64,000 nucleotides of DNA, taken from contig NZ_LUAV01000022.1 in the NCBI RefSeq assembly GCF_002078505.1, positions 281,202-345,201 of the forward strand, written 5' to 3'. Made by a program: the position numbers and the translations under genes. The stretch is from Ensifer aridi (lineage in GTDB: Bacteria; Pseudomonadota; Alphaproteobacteria; Rhizobiales; Rhizobiaceae). Shown here one piece after another: positions 52,825 to 62,188 of this stretch (position 1 is its first letter; every line of letters begins with the position of its first letter). Below the pieces are notes generated by a model that did not search any database, was not told where the DNA came from, and worked only from the letters and a program-made list of their open reading frames with translations.

Positions 52825-54549
52825 CCGCAGTCCGAGTGTCGTTCCAGTGGATCGATCCGCCAACTCGGCGGCATACGACGTTTTACGTTATGCAGATTCA
52901 CGGTGCGGACTTCGGATACCGTCCAGTCATCCGGGCTGGACAGGACATCGACGGCCATCCGGACGGTCTCCAAGGACAGTTCCTTCAGGTCGAATGAAGC
53001 TCCGGTGAAGGTGAGCTCGGAGCAACCGGGTGGCTGAACGAGCGTTGATTCGTCATTCATGCCGTTCGGATAGGGGATGTGCCCCGACTTTCCTTCCGGG
53101 GTCTCGTTGGCGTGCGCCATGCACACCGGACAACCGGATTCCGGATGATGGAATACGACCGCCCCGCCGTGCAGGTTGGGTGAGGCGAAAACGGAGATGA
53201 GCGAAAGGCCACGCTCCCGGCAGATGTCGCCGAGAAGGTAGGTCACGCCCGGCGCGGCACTGGCGTCCACAACGAGATCGACGCTGTCCAATAACTCGTT
53301 CAGCCGATCTGTGTCTCCGGTTGGTAATCCAATGCGGTGCGGGACGGCCAGAACGGAGGTCCATGGATATTCCCGTTCGATGAACCGCTTCAAGGCGTCC
53401 TGCTTCTTCGTTCCCCAACTGCTGGCTCCAAGTTCCCAACGGATCGCGTTGCCCGGCTCGACGACATCGTCGTCCATCAAAATGGAGCGAGGTGCAGCCG
53501 TTTCTAGCTAGTTCGACGGCAGCGGGTGATCCCAGCGCGCCGAGCCCGACAACTGCAATGCGTTTGCCTCTCAAACTCGCGACCGATGGAACTCGATAGC
53601 CGATGTCTATCTCGCCGTCCCGAAAAACAGGCACGATGGACGCGACCGTGTCTCTACGTCGCGGTCCTCGTCGACTTGGACGTGAAATGTGCTCCTGTAC
53701 CGCCATTCCGCACACCCAAGCATCTCCATGCTCGTTGTGTTGAAGTTCGGTCTTGCTGACCGTGAATGAGAGCCGGATATCTGCGCCGTCGCATGTCACA
53801 TATGTTTTCCCGTACGCGACTTTGCCGACCGTCTGTTCAGCAGAACCTGTTGGTAGAGAAAGTTGGTCGTCGCGCCGCCAAGGGAATCTGTCGCAAATGG
53901 CATTCGAAAAAATGGCGGCAGGAGGAGGCGCAGCACGTTCCGCCAAAAGGCTACCGTCACCGGCATTGACTTTTAAGATCGCAGCCCTGATGGTCCGGCC
54001 GATTTCTGTTCTGCTTGCGGTGACGAGGACATCGACAGTCCCTTCGTCATAGCCCGAGAGCTTCCATTCGGAGTCAACGAGGACGAAGCTCCCGCTAGCG
54101 TGGCCGCGGTTGTTCCACCAATACTCGATCGGCTCTCCCTGAGGATCCTCCGCTCCCGTGCCGTCCAGGACATGCGCGAGGTTTTCGTCGAGGATTTCTG
54201 CCAATGACATGTTGGCCTGCCAATAGCGGGTATCGCGCCCCAGCAGACAAAGGCCTCCTTCGGGTCCACAGTGCCGCTCAGGGTATTGGGAGGGATCGCA
54301 GGTCAGAAAAACATGGGGGCGCAGGCGTGGAAAGCTATCTGGATAAACTGCTCGCAGCCCAATGGCTCTTCCGTCGCTCAATGGCCATGAAAACTCGATT
54401 CGAAGGATTCCAGCAGCAGCCGCCTCTTCATCTACGAGGAGGCTCTCTCCAGCAACAGAATGAAGCTTTTGAAGTTCCGCCAGCCTCCTGCGCCCTCCCA
54501 GTGTGACAGCAAGAGCGGGAGGCGGCTCGAAGTCGGTGTATGGCTTCAT
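52812..54549 (-). pseudogene. E2-E1 fusion of a ubiquitin-like conjugation system, frameshifted
   Basis: The N-terminal about 110 residues form an E2-like domain (YPDSFPRLRPHVFL, then PERHCGPEGGLCLLG with putative catalytic Cys101). Next comes a linker, then a ThiF/E1 adenylation domain: RIAVVGLGALGSPAAVELA (330-348). A single extra T near 53490 shifts the frame; the rest continues in the other frame as MDDDVVEPGNAIRWELGA down to 52812, including the E1 Asp and the Cys in GCPVCMAH. Corrected length is about 578 residues. ATG 54549 lies 2 bp after the small upstream gene. The shift may be a sequencing error; if real, the system is broken. Confidence 0.83.
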
Positions 54550-54551
54550 GT

Positions 54552-54707
54552 TCAACCAACGTGCTTCGGAGGTACTTTCGGCGGAACGCTTGGACCAGGG
54601 TGATCCGGCGGACCAGGCGGACGACCGGGGTGACCGGGATGGTTCGGATGACCAGGATGATCGGGATTGCCGGGCTCGTGTCCCGGATTGTCAGGTTTGC
54701 CTGCCAT
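54552..54707 (-). CDS. 51-residue Pro/Gly/His-rich protein heading the E2-E1/JAB operon
   Basis: From ATG 54707 (AAGGAG six bases upstream) the frame gives 51 residues, mostly Pro, Gly, His, Asp and Asn in repeats of the form PGHP/PDHPG. It ends PPKHVG. Its stop is 2 bp from the E2-E1 ATG, so it belongs to the operon. It has no beta-grasp fold but ends in Gly, as conjugated modifiers do. It may be the modifier, a metal-binding accessory, or an unstructured substrate. I know no described family. Confidence 0.6.
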   Translation of the reverse strand: MAGKPDNPGHEPGNPDHPGHPNHPGHPGRPPGPPDHPGPSVPPKVPPKHVG

Positions 54708-54784
54708 CTGAGGCTCCTTCTTTCTGCGGTTGGTGCTAAGTTTTAGTGTTGTTCGCCTAGGCGTCTTCAGGCACGGAGAACGGC

Positions 54785-54949
54785 TTAAGAAGCGTATACC
54801 TGGTTAGTATTCCATGCGAAGAACTTATTAGTGTATCCGTAGTCGAAAATTGCGTCATTCATGTCGAGCGTCCGTTTCAGCTTGGTAGCTTTGAGCCCAG
54901 GACTGTGTTGCGGCCCCTTTTCGCTGATGTCTTTGATATTGATGGTCAC
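54785..54949 (-). CDS. Possible 54-residue protein upstream of the conjugation operon
   Basis: GTG 54949 has AGAGGA six bases upstream and opens a 54-residue frame beginning MTINIKDISEKG and ending FFAWNTNQVYAS. Composition is like a real protein. It lies 77 bp before the Pro/Gly/His-rich gene on the same strand. It matches nothing I recognise and is too short for a full ubiquitin fold. Confidence 0.4.
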   Translation of the reverse strand: MTINIKDISEKGPQHSPGLKATKLKRTLDMNDAIFDYGYTNKFFAWNTNQVYAS

Positions 54950-55143
54950 GGCTTGTCCTCTATTAACTTGCTAACGGGGCCAAGGACCTTGACGCCAGCC
55001 TCTCCCGATGGAGCGACTATACGACCGCGCCTAAGTCAGATTTCACCGTTCACAGGGTGGAGGCCGCAGGATATCAGCAATTTTTCAGCTGGCCCGCAGG
55101 GTTGCTGCAAGTAAGTGCGACGGTCCCAAAAGGTCGACGCGAT

Positions 55144-56495
55144 TCAGTCGGCGGAAAGGACCACGGCGTTAGAACTGCTCGCCGCGACTTGAAGGCGCAG
55201 CCCGGTCGGAGGAGGAATTCGCAGTTCGGTCGGTTTCACGCCGACGCGATGCCGCGTCTTCTTCCTTGGGATGGCGCCGTGGCCAAACTCGGCAAAGATG
55301 GCAGCGATGAACGACGCTTCTGGAAATAGAAGACGGCGCCCGCCGATACATTTGAGCTGCGCGTGGGCGTCGCTGCCGCCGAGCAAGCTGCGAACAGCGA
55401 CCTTCACGTACAACGCTGTTGTGTTTATGCCGCGATGTCCGAGAAGATCGGCCACCTCGTTGATCGGCCTTCGCTGTCCGACGAGTCGGGTAGCTAAACT
55501 GTGGCGCAGGAGATGTGCACCTGCGCGCCGCCCGAGTTCAATCCCAGTATGCCTCAACCGCTCCCGCACGATTCTTGAAACAGCCGACGCAGAGTTGAAC
55601 GGTCGCACCGGCGGAGTGAACGACAGGTCCGGACTATCCACCTTCGGTCGAGCGCGCAGGATGTAATCGGCGAGTGCGGCGCAGGTCTCCTCAAGGAGTG
55701 GCACCACCCGATCAACCTTGCCCTTGGTACGTCGGACAAAAACCTCGCCGGTTTGCCAGTCGATGTCCTGAAGATGAATGGCGCGCAGTTCGCCGTTGCG
55801 AATGCCCGTGGTGGCGAGCAGCAGCCGGACGGCTCGGTCGCGGATGTCGACCGGCATCGTTGCGCCGATTGTATCGATTGCGTGTCGTACCTCCTCCCAT
55901 CGAACGCGCGGCGGCAAATGCGCCAAACGCCAGTGGGGTGTTCTTGGGACGACGCGAGCAAGATCCCGACTGTGGTGGCCGGCCCAATGCAAAAACCGAA
56001 GAAATATCCGGATGTGAGAAGTTGCTGCCGAACGGGTACCGGAGGTCACCGATAGCGACAGCCGATGCTCGACAGAGAAAGGACGTTCTCAGCCGCCAAC
56101 GCCTCGAGGTTTTGGCCGGGATGGTGACGGCGAACCAATCCAGAAAGCGGCGGCCGCCCAGAAGAACGCCTTCGCGAGTATTAGGCTCCAGGCCCCGTAC
56201 CCTATGCAGATACTCCGAAAAGGAGGCCAGAAGCGGAGCATCCGGATCATCCTTCTCACTTGAAACGGAATGAACCGCTCCGGAGCCACTCGCCGTGCGT
56301 GCCCCAGCGCCAGCACGGCCCAATGCGCGGAGGATCCGTACTAAACGTGCCCAAATAGCTATCGACGACATGGATCGGGATCGGACCGCAGTGCGTCCCG
56401 GCAAACTGGCTAAAGCGCGTAATCCGGCTCAGATAAATCTTGGCTGACGCTCGCTTGTAACCAAGCATGAAGAAATGCTCCGCGAGACGATGCAT
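55144..56495 (-). pseudogene. Tyrosine recombinase/phage-type integrase, broken
   Basis: The N-terminal core-binding part (LAEHFFMLGYKRASAKIYLS, then FAGTHCGPIPIHVVDSYL), a middle block (LASFSEYLHRVRGLEPNTRE) and the catalytic domain (LLATTGIRNGELRAIHLQDI, HLLRHSLATRLVGQ, LLGHRGINTTALYVKV) lie in different frames. The Arg, His-x-x-Arg and Tyr active-site residues are all visible but cannot be made as one protein. After the Tyr, the open frame continues into unrelated sequence. Such recombinases occur in rhizobial RIT-type trios and integrative elements. Confidence 0.82.
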
Positions 56496-56649
56496 CTCGT
56501 CACCGAGCGCACCGGCATAGCGGCGCAGGGGGATCCCGCGCCTACCTCAGAGGAACGAAATATCATGTGGCGCAGAATTCCAGACACGGCACGCCCCGGC
56601 TGACGCCGGGACGGCTCCGCGCCACCTAATCTCTCTCGGCACATAAGAA

Positions 56650-57141
56650 CGGATCATTGCTGGCGTCCCGCACCAGCGACAGCAAGCTGAGCCCCTGCGG
56701 GAATCGACCGGATGACTGGCAGGAACACCTTCACGCCGGAAGGGATCATGCAGAACGCACCGCCCGGATCACCGGCTGCAAGTGCGCCTCGTCGACGTCT
56801 GGGCGGCGCGCACGACAATGTCGCCAATGACGACCTCGACCACCGCGTCCGCCGCACACCGCACCGGTGTTTCGCAGCTCGAATGCCGCGATGGCGCAGG
56901 TCGGCCCGTCCCAAGCGTCAGGGCGCCAGGCGAAGAGCTGCGACGGGTGAATGCCAACCCGATGCGCGATCGCCGACACGCTTGCACCGGGCTCCGGCGC
57001 CTCTGCGACAACCTGCGCCTTGAACGCATCTGACCAACGCCGGGGAACTTGCCGTGGCGCCCCTTCGAGGCCCTCGGCAACCGCCTCGATCATGTGAAAG
57101 GTAATAGTTTTAGAACGAGGCGCAGACATATAGAAGCTCAC
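56650..57141 (-). pseudogene. IS66-type tnpA/tnpB remnant
   Basis: The minus strand reads RRWSDAFKAQVVAEAPEPGA, then SVSAIAHRVGIHPSQLFAWR, the TnpA helix-turn-helix, then after frame shifts the TnpA end HLQPVIRAVRSA. It is followed by the TnpB opening MIPSGVKVFL and a shifted tail. It is a separate, older IS66 relative of the element at 38864; only about 490 bases remain. Confidence 0.75.
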
Positions 57142-57266
57142 ATCGGCTCACAACTCGCGCTACGATATCCGGCCGTCACCCCCTTCCGCCAGACGGGGTT
57201 CCCTTGCCGCTTACGAACATTGATCCATCAATACCCTCAACTCTTTTGCGCACTTCACCTACAGTC

Positions 57267-57280
57267 CGACTTCGAAGTCG
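57267..57280. promoter_or_regulatory. 14-bp palindrome upstream of the nucleotidyltransferase-like gene
   Basis: CGACTTCGAAGTCG is a perfect palindrome 87 bp before ATG 57368, in otherwise AT-richer DNA. It could be an operator or a hairpin. Confidence 0.35.
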
Positions 57281-57367
57281 CACCAATCAACTATCTTGCC
57301 TGGTAGTAGATAGAACGCTCGAACCTCAGATAGATTTGAGGAAGTTCTCAGTCCGAGGATCGACGAA

Positions 57368-58132
57368 ATGCGCGAAGTTCAGAGCTTGGGGATTGTTATT
57401 ACCGACCCACGACAGATGATCTCGACCTGTAAAAGGCGCTTTTCAGCAGCCCTAGGTGTGGTTGGTGGCACGTCGGTTCTCCGACGCTTATTATCTCAAA
57501 TGGCACACGCTGGGGTGCAGAGGACGATGGTGCTGGCCCGAGAAACTTTAGGCGAAATAGCCGGCGAACTCGGTGGCGGGCTGGATGGGATGGAGCTCTG
57601 CTTACGCGCTCTGCCCAGGCCGAATGCCGGACGTCTCGTGGACGCAGCAACGACAAATGAGATCGCCCACGTTGATGGCGCCGTGCTGGTGTTCACGGAG
57701 AATTTGGTCATAGACTTCGATGTGATCGACCGGCTGTTGCGGTCGCAAGACCGCAATATTGCCGTAGTCAGCAAAACACAGGCCAGACGATCCCTGCGCG
57801 TACTAGCGGACGATGCACTCCGCCTTACAGCAATCCTACCCGACCGCCCTCCAAGCCAGGTTCACTCCTCTGCAGATTCTTATCTAGTGGGCGTTTATAA
57901 GTTTGACCCTGCGTTCGTTCGGGCCATTGCTCGGAACCGCCGGCATCGCACGCATGACGATCTCGAGTTCTTTGAAGCCGCATTGGGTATTCATGGACAT
58001 CCGATCCAGATCATGTGTGCCGAACCTCAACGTGTGAGCATGGTGAACGATGCCGTTGACCTCGCGGCGGCGAATTTCGCGTTCAGGTCCAGTTCCGATC
58101 AGCCACTTACGGCTGAACGCACCGGGTACTGA
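57368..58132 (+). CDS. Nucleotidyltransferase-like protein
   Basis: A 254-residue protein with the general shape of a GT-A/NTP-transferase domain: a parallel start (GIVITDPRQM), GGTSVLRRLLSQMAHAGVQR as in the alpha-helix after the sugar-phosphate uridylyltransferase loop, and LVFTENLVIDFDVIDRLL in the metal-binding region. The classic LAAGxGxR loop is absent or altered, so activity is uncertain. It is separate from the LicC-like gene at 30817. It lies upstream of a quorum-sensing regulator; a link is possible. Confidence 0.5.
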   Translation: MREVQSLGIVITDPRQMISTCKRRFSAALGVVGGTSVLRRLLSQMAHAGVQRTMVLARETLGEIAGELGGGLDGMELCLRALPRPNAGRLVDAATTNEIAHVDGAVLVFTENLVIDFDVIDRLLRSQDRNIAVVSKTQARRSLRVLADDALRLTAILPDRPPSQVHSSADSYLVGVYKFDPAFVRAIARNRRHRTHDDLEFFEAALGIHGHPIQIMCAEPQRVSMVNDAVDLAAANFAFRSSSDQPLTAERTGY

Positions 58133-59061
58133 AAACCAGTAGAAAAGCCTGCCGAGGCGCTTTCTTGTGAAGATGGCGTTTTTTGAGCCCGTTATTCCGA
58201 CGTTCGCGGCTCCCACTTTATATTTCAGAAGCCGTAGAGTGAGTGAGTGACTGAGCGTCCATCATTCCACAATTTTGTGGAATACTTCCGTGCTGGTGCA
58301 CGTCAGGGCCTTCGCTTCGAAGATATATTCGACCGAGCGTATGATTCGGATTACCGTGGGCGAGACCTTCTTGGGGCTCATTCTGAGCCGGCCGACATGA
58401 CGTTGACGATGCGCGTGTCGACGTGAATGTTGTCAGGCGGGGCCGCGCCGATTCGTTCGTCGCGACTGAACACCTCGCCCCGGCTTCTCATCAACTGGCG
58501 CAGCAGGTCGAATTGATGGATCTTTTAGCCATTGCAGCAGCGTGATGGATGGCTGGCCAGCAGCAATTCGGGGTCGCGCAGGTGAGCCGCCGACCGTCGT
58601 CGACGTCATCTGTATCCGGCCAATTCACCGCCAGTTCGGCGCCCAGCGAGCCGAGCAAGCTTGGCCGAAGCGAAGGCCTCACTAACCTTTTATCAAATGC
58701 CAGCCGCAACCCGATCTAGGTACTGATGATCTGCACCAGGCGCGATTAGCCGCAACGACGGGCAGGGCGCCCGCTCTGCAGCTTGCCATTCAACGGCGCG
58801 CAGATGGCCGACCCAACAGCACTCGCTAGTTCGCAGTCGAGGCAAAACAGGCTGCGGCTCCTGATTTGGATTGCCGAACGGCTTCCTCGCACACGGAATT
58901 GGCGGATGCGTAACGGCATAGCCGCACAGGGCAACCGCGCAACGGACACTACTGTCGTGTTTGTCGAACCCACGACGTCGCGACATCTGGCCGGGTGCTG
59001 GCTGCATCGTGTAAGTAACTGACAAACAAATAAGATCTCGTTGACGCCCTTTCTGCAAAGT
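58133..59061. other. Gene-poor stretch with a regulator relic
   Basis: Nearly 900 bases separating the nucleotidyltransferase-like gene and the LuxR regulator. Apart from the response-regulator scrap at 58290-58560 I see no supported gene. Confidence 0.4.
58290..58560 (-). pseudogene. OmpR/PhoB-type response regulator, C-terminal relic
   Basis: Minus strand: FDLLRQLMRSRGEVFSRDER, then PPDNIHVDTRIVNVMS. After a frame shift it continues RLRMSPKKVSPTVIRIIRSV and EYIFEA. This is the winged-helix effector domain of an OmpR/PhoB regulator (xFRxxRGxGYxF end). The receiver part is missing. Confidence 0.6.
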
Positions 59062-59077
59062 TGGCACGACTCTTGAA
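59062..59077 (+). promoter_or_regulatory. Near-match to a sigma-54 promoter before the LuxR gene
   Basis: TGGCAC-GACTC-TTGAA has the -24 element and correct spacing, but the -12 GC is GA. It lies 68 bp before ATG 59145. A NifA-like half pair (TGT-N9-ACA at 59010-59024) has the wrong spacing. Weak. Confidence 0.25.
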
Positions 59078-59144
59078 CCCTCATTAGCTACGGGGGCAGG
59101 AGTTGCCGACGATATGCATCACTCAGCGGACGAAGGAGGAGAGC

Positions 59145-60125
59145 ATGATGTCAGATCTCCGTCGACCTGCATTGAGAGCCCTGCAATACCGGCCGTCAAC
59201 GGCGCAGACTGCCCCATCGGCTGCCGCGTCGTGCAGCGGTGCCTACATGGCGAGCAATTTGTCACTCAAGAGAGACTGTGGACGGCCCGCCGATGACTGC
59301 GGTTTCTCTCAAGTCCTCGGACCGGCCACCGGAGAATCCCATCAGATATCCTCGGGAACATCGATCCATTTCTCGAACGCTGATGGGGACGAATTTGCGG
59401 TCGAGCTCGGCCGGTTTCTCGACCTGACAGATGGTGTCGCTCAATCCAAAAAACTGTTCGACCTTTTGTCGGCTTTTGCGTCTAAATTTGGCTGCACCTG
59501 GATGGCGTATGGTCCTCTTACAACCGACCACAAGGGTTTGAATCCAGTGAGATGCGAGTCGGAGGAGATTCTAAATTATCCTGATGGTTGGCAGGAGCGA
59601 TGTCTCGAAATGGGCTATGAGAGGATAGCCCCCATCATCAAGGAGAGTCGAATGGGAGCTGGCCCAATTCGATGGAGCGACGTGTACAGAGACGCAAGCA
59701 CCACTGAATACGAGCGGCGCATGTTTGACGAGGCTGCAACGTTTGGCTTGAGGTCCGGCATTACTGTTCCATTGCGTGGCCCTAGAGGCAGCTTCGCGAT
59801 CATGAGCTTTGCTCGGCATTGCGAGCGTGAATTCCAAAATAGAACAATCACCTACTTACAGCTTGCCGCGACCCATTTCCATCTGAGAGTCGCGAAGGCC
59901 GCGAATTTGAACGTCGTCCAAGAAATTCCTGCGCTTTCTTTAAGAGAGAAAGAGTGTGTATTGTGGGTGGCAAGAGGGAAATCGTCGTGGGACATAGGGG
60001 TTATTATGCGGATTTCCGAAAATACTGTTAACTTCCACATTAAGAACGTAATGCGGAAGTTAGATACGTCGAGCAGAACCGTTGCAGCGATTAAAGCAAT
60101 AAGCCTCGGAATCATCGAATTGTAA
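59145..60125 (+). CDS. LuxR-type quorum-sensing regulator
   Basis: A 326-residue protein. An unusual about 90-residue serine/alanine-rich N-terminal extension precedes the autoinducer-binding domain (about 110-245: FGCTWMAYGPL, NYPDGWQERCLEMGYERIAP, and TFGLRSGITVPLRGPRGSF, with the Trp and Asp residues that contact acyl-homoserine lactone). The C-terminus is a LuxR helix-turn-helix (LSLREKECVLWVARGKSSWD, ISENTVNFHIKNVMRKL). ATG 59145 has AGGAGGA five bases upstream. No luxI gene is in the window. It precedes the EctB-like and ATP-grasp genes and may control them. Confidence 0.87.
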   Translation: MMSDLRRPALRALQYRPSTAQTAPSAAASCSGAYMASNLSLKRDCGRPADDCGFSQVLGPATGESHQISSGTSIHFSNADGDEFAVELGRFLDLTDGVAQSKKLFDLLSAFASKFGCTWMAYGPLTTDHKGLNPVRCESEEILNYPDGWQERCLEMGYERIAPIIKESRMGAGPIRWSDVYRDASTTEYERRMFDEAATFGLRSGITVPLRGPRGSFAIMSFARHCEREFQNRTITYLQLAATHFHLRVAKAANLNVVQEIPALSLREKECVLWVARGKSSWDIGVIMRISENTVNFHIKNVMRKLDTSSRTVAAIKAISLGIIEL

Positions 60126-60721
60126 GAAGCGGCGTCCCAGGCAAAGTCCTGCCTCAGCCACTTCCGTCTGTTCGCCTGGACAGGTTCGCGCAATCTCGGA
60201 CGAGGTTCAGTTGATCCGAACATCCGATATCGTGCGATATTTTTGACGCCGCGCTCAGGTAAGAATCAGATAGCCAAATCGTAGATGGCGAACTGCGGCA
60301 TACAGCAACGCCGATCGGCGTTCCTTCCTCCGATAGCTGCCTTTGCGCCAGGCGCGAGCCAACCAGACGGATAACCGTTCGGGTTCGCGGGCTTGGATGA
60401 AATGCCAGCTTGTTATCGTGACCGACGCGCCGAACGGCGACCGCGCCTCTCGATAGATTGCGCGACGCATGCTGCTCAGGTCGCTCTGGAATCGGTTGCC
60501 TGCCAGAGAATGTGGAGTTCTCTGCAGGCGATGAGAGGCAAATTTAAGTTGTTTCTATCGCCACTGAGAATAGGCGAACATTGAAGAACGGCCAGGGACG
60601 ATACTACCAGCCTGGGTAGGCGCGTGGGCCGACGTTGCCGTGTAAAACCGCAGAGCCAGCGCAGAATTCCCTTTCAAGAGTATGGCGCATTTTGTGAGGT
60701 TACCGTCTGGTTGAGGAAATC
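60126..60721. other. Region between the LuxR gene and the aminotransferase
   Basis: About 600 bases. No gene is convincing. Near 60604-60619 CTACC-N6-GGTAG forms an inverted repeat about 100 bp before the aminotransferase ATG, a possible lux-box-like site. Confidence 0.35.
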
Positions 60722-61996
60722 ATGTCAAACGAAAGTAAGCCCAATTCACTATATGCCTTCGAGAGCCTCGAATCGAACGTGCGGTTTTATTCGCGATCTT
60801 TCCCTGTCGTGTTCGAGAAAGCCGCAGGAGCCATTCTGCACGACGAGAACGGTTACGAGTTTATCGATTTTCTTTCTGGCTCAGGCGCTCTTAACTACGG
60901 TCACAACGATCCGTATTTTCTCGACGAAGCAACTCAATACCTGAGGTCGCATGGAATAATACACGGGTTGGACATGGCAACGCCAGCCAAAAGAGAGTTT
61001 ATGGAGTGTTTTGACGCAGTAATATCGCGTCCACGAGGCCGGACATACAAATTTCAGTTTACCGGTCCCACCGGCGCCAATGCCGTGGAAGCTGCGTTGA
61101 AACTCGCACGCAAGGCCACTGGACGGCACAGTATAATTTCATTCACCAACGGCTTTCATGGGATGAGCTTAGGCGCGCTTGCTGTAACGGGTAATCGCTA
61201 CTACCGAGATGCAGCGGGCCTTCCTCCGGCCGGCGTGATGTTCATGCCCTATGACGGGTATTGGGGAGCCGATAAGGATACTTCGGAGTATCTGGGCAAG
61301 GTGCTTGCTGATGCAAGCAGTGGTGTCGATCTGCCGGCAGCAATCATTCTGGAAACCGTTCAAGCTGAAGGGGGCATCAACGCTGCGCGAAAAGAGTGGC
61401 TGCAGTCGATCGAGCGGATTTGCAGAACCAATGGCATCCTCCTGATCGTTGACGACATTCAGGCAGGTTGCGGACGAACGGGCAATTTCTTCAGTTTCGA
61501 GTTCGCCGGTTTATCGCCAGACATTGTTGTCTTGTCGAAGTCTCTAAGTGGCTGTGGGCTGCCGTTGTCCCTTTTGCTGCTCAAACCCGAACTAGACGTT
61601 TGGCGACCGGGCGAACACAGTGGGACGTTCAGGGGCAACAATCTCGCGCTCGTGACGGGGACCGCTGCTTTGCGGAAATATTGGACTAATAATGCGCTGT
61701 CTGCAGGTGTTAAGGAAACAGGACGCATCATCAGGGAGCGCCTTCAGCAGATTGCGGAGACTAACCGAGCTCGTAGTTTCTCCGTACGCGGAAGGGGCAT
61801 GATGCTGGGGTTCGACTGCGGCACAGGTGAATTGGCCGAGAGAATTGTCCGCAAGGCTTTTGACAATGGGCTCGTGGTAGAGCGATGCGGAGCGGAAGAT
61901 CAAGTCATCAAGCTTCTGCCTCCTTTGACAATCGACGAGCAGACGCTGCAAAGCGGTCTGGATACGCTGCATAAGTCTGTGCACGCCAGTGTCTAA
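60722..61996 (+). CDS. Class III aminotransferase, diaminobutyrate transaminase (EctB)-like
   Basis: A 424-residue PLP enzyme. The N-terminal part (FESLESNVRFYSRSFPVVFE, then DFLSGSGALNYGHNDPY) and FTGPTGANAVEAALKLARKA, SFTNGFHGMSLGALAVTGNR match diaminobutyrate-2-oxoglutarate transaminases. The PLP aspartate is in LIVDDIQAGCGRTG and the lysine in LSKSLSGCGLP. It would make 2,4-diaminobutyrate from aspartate semialdehyde, as in ectoine or siderophore pathways. No ectA/ectC follows; the partner is an ATP-grasp ligase, pointing to a diaminobutyrate-containing peptide or amide. Confidence 0.85.
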   Translation: MSNESKPNSLYAFESLESNVRFYSRSFPVVFEKAAGAILHDENGYEFIDFLSGSGALNYGHNDPYFLDEATQYLRSHGIIHGLDMATPAKREFMECFDAVISRPRGRTYKFQFTGPTGANAVEAALKLARKATGRHSIISFTNGFHGMSLGALAVTGNRYYRDAAGLPPAGVMFMPYDGYWGADKDTSEYLGKVLADASSGVDLPAAIILETVQAEGGINAARKEWLQSIERICRTNGILLIVDDIQAGCGRTGNFFSFEFAGLSPDIVVLSKSLSGCGLPLSLLLLKPELDVWRPGEHSGTFRGNNLALVTGTAALRKYWTNNALSAGVKETGRIIRERLQQIAETNRARSFSVRGRGMMLGFDCGTGELAERIVRKAFDNGLVVERCGAEDQVIKLLPPLTIDEQTLQSGLDTLHKSVHASV

Positions 61997-62188
61997 GCAG
62001 TACGGGGCTGAGATGCCGCCAGCCCCAAGCGTCCCCGGGCTACGGCGAACGAAAATCGCTTATGCTGGTACGACTCTCAGCAACCTCACGGGGCGCCTCA
62101 CTCAAGTCTGAGGTCAGTTCGGCTGAAGAAGCTCATTCCGATCTGCGCTAAACCGCAACACAGCAAGAAACGTCGGGGTTAATAGCCA

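Noticed and set aside
57270..57300. Nod-box end (ACCAATC) before the nucleotidyltransferase-like gene
   Set aside because: Only the last seven bases match; the upstream ATG and ATC elements are missing.
59010..59024. NifA site before the LuxR gene (TGT-N9-ACA)
   Set aside because: The spacer is nine, not ten bases, and it is too close to the imperfect sigma-54 element.
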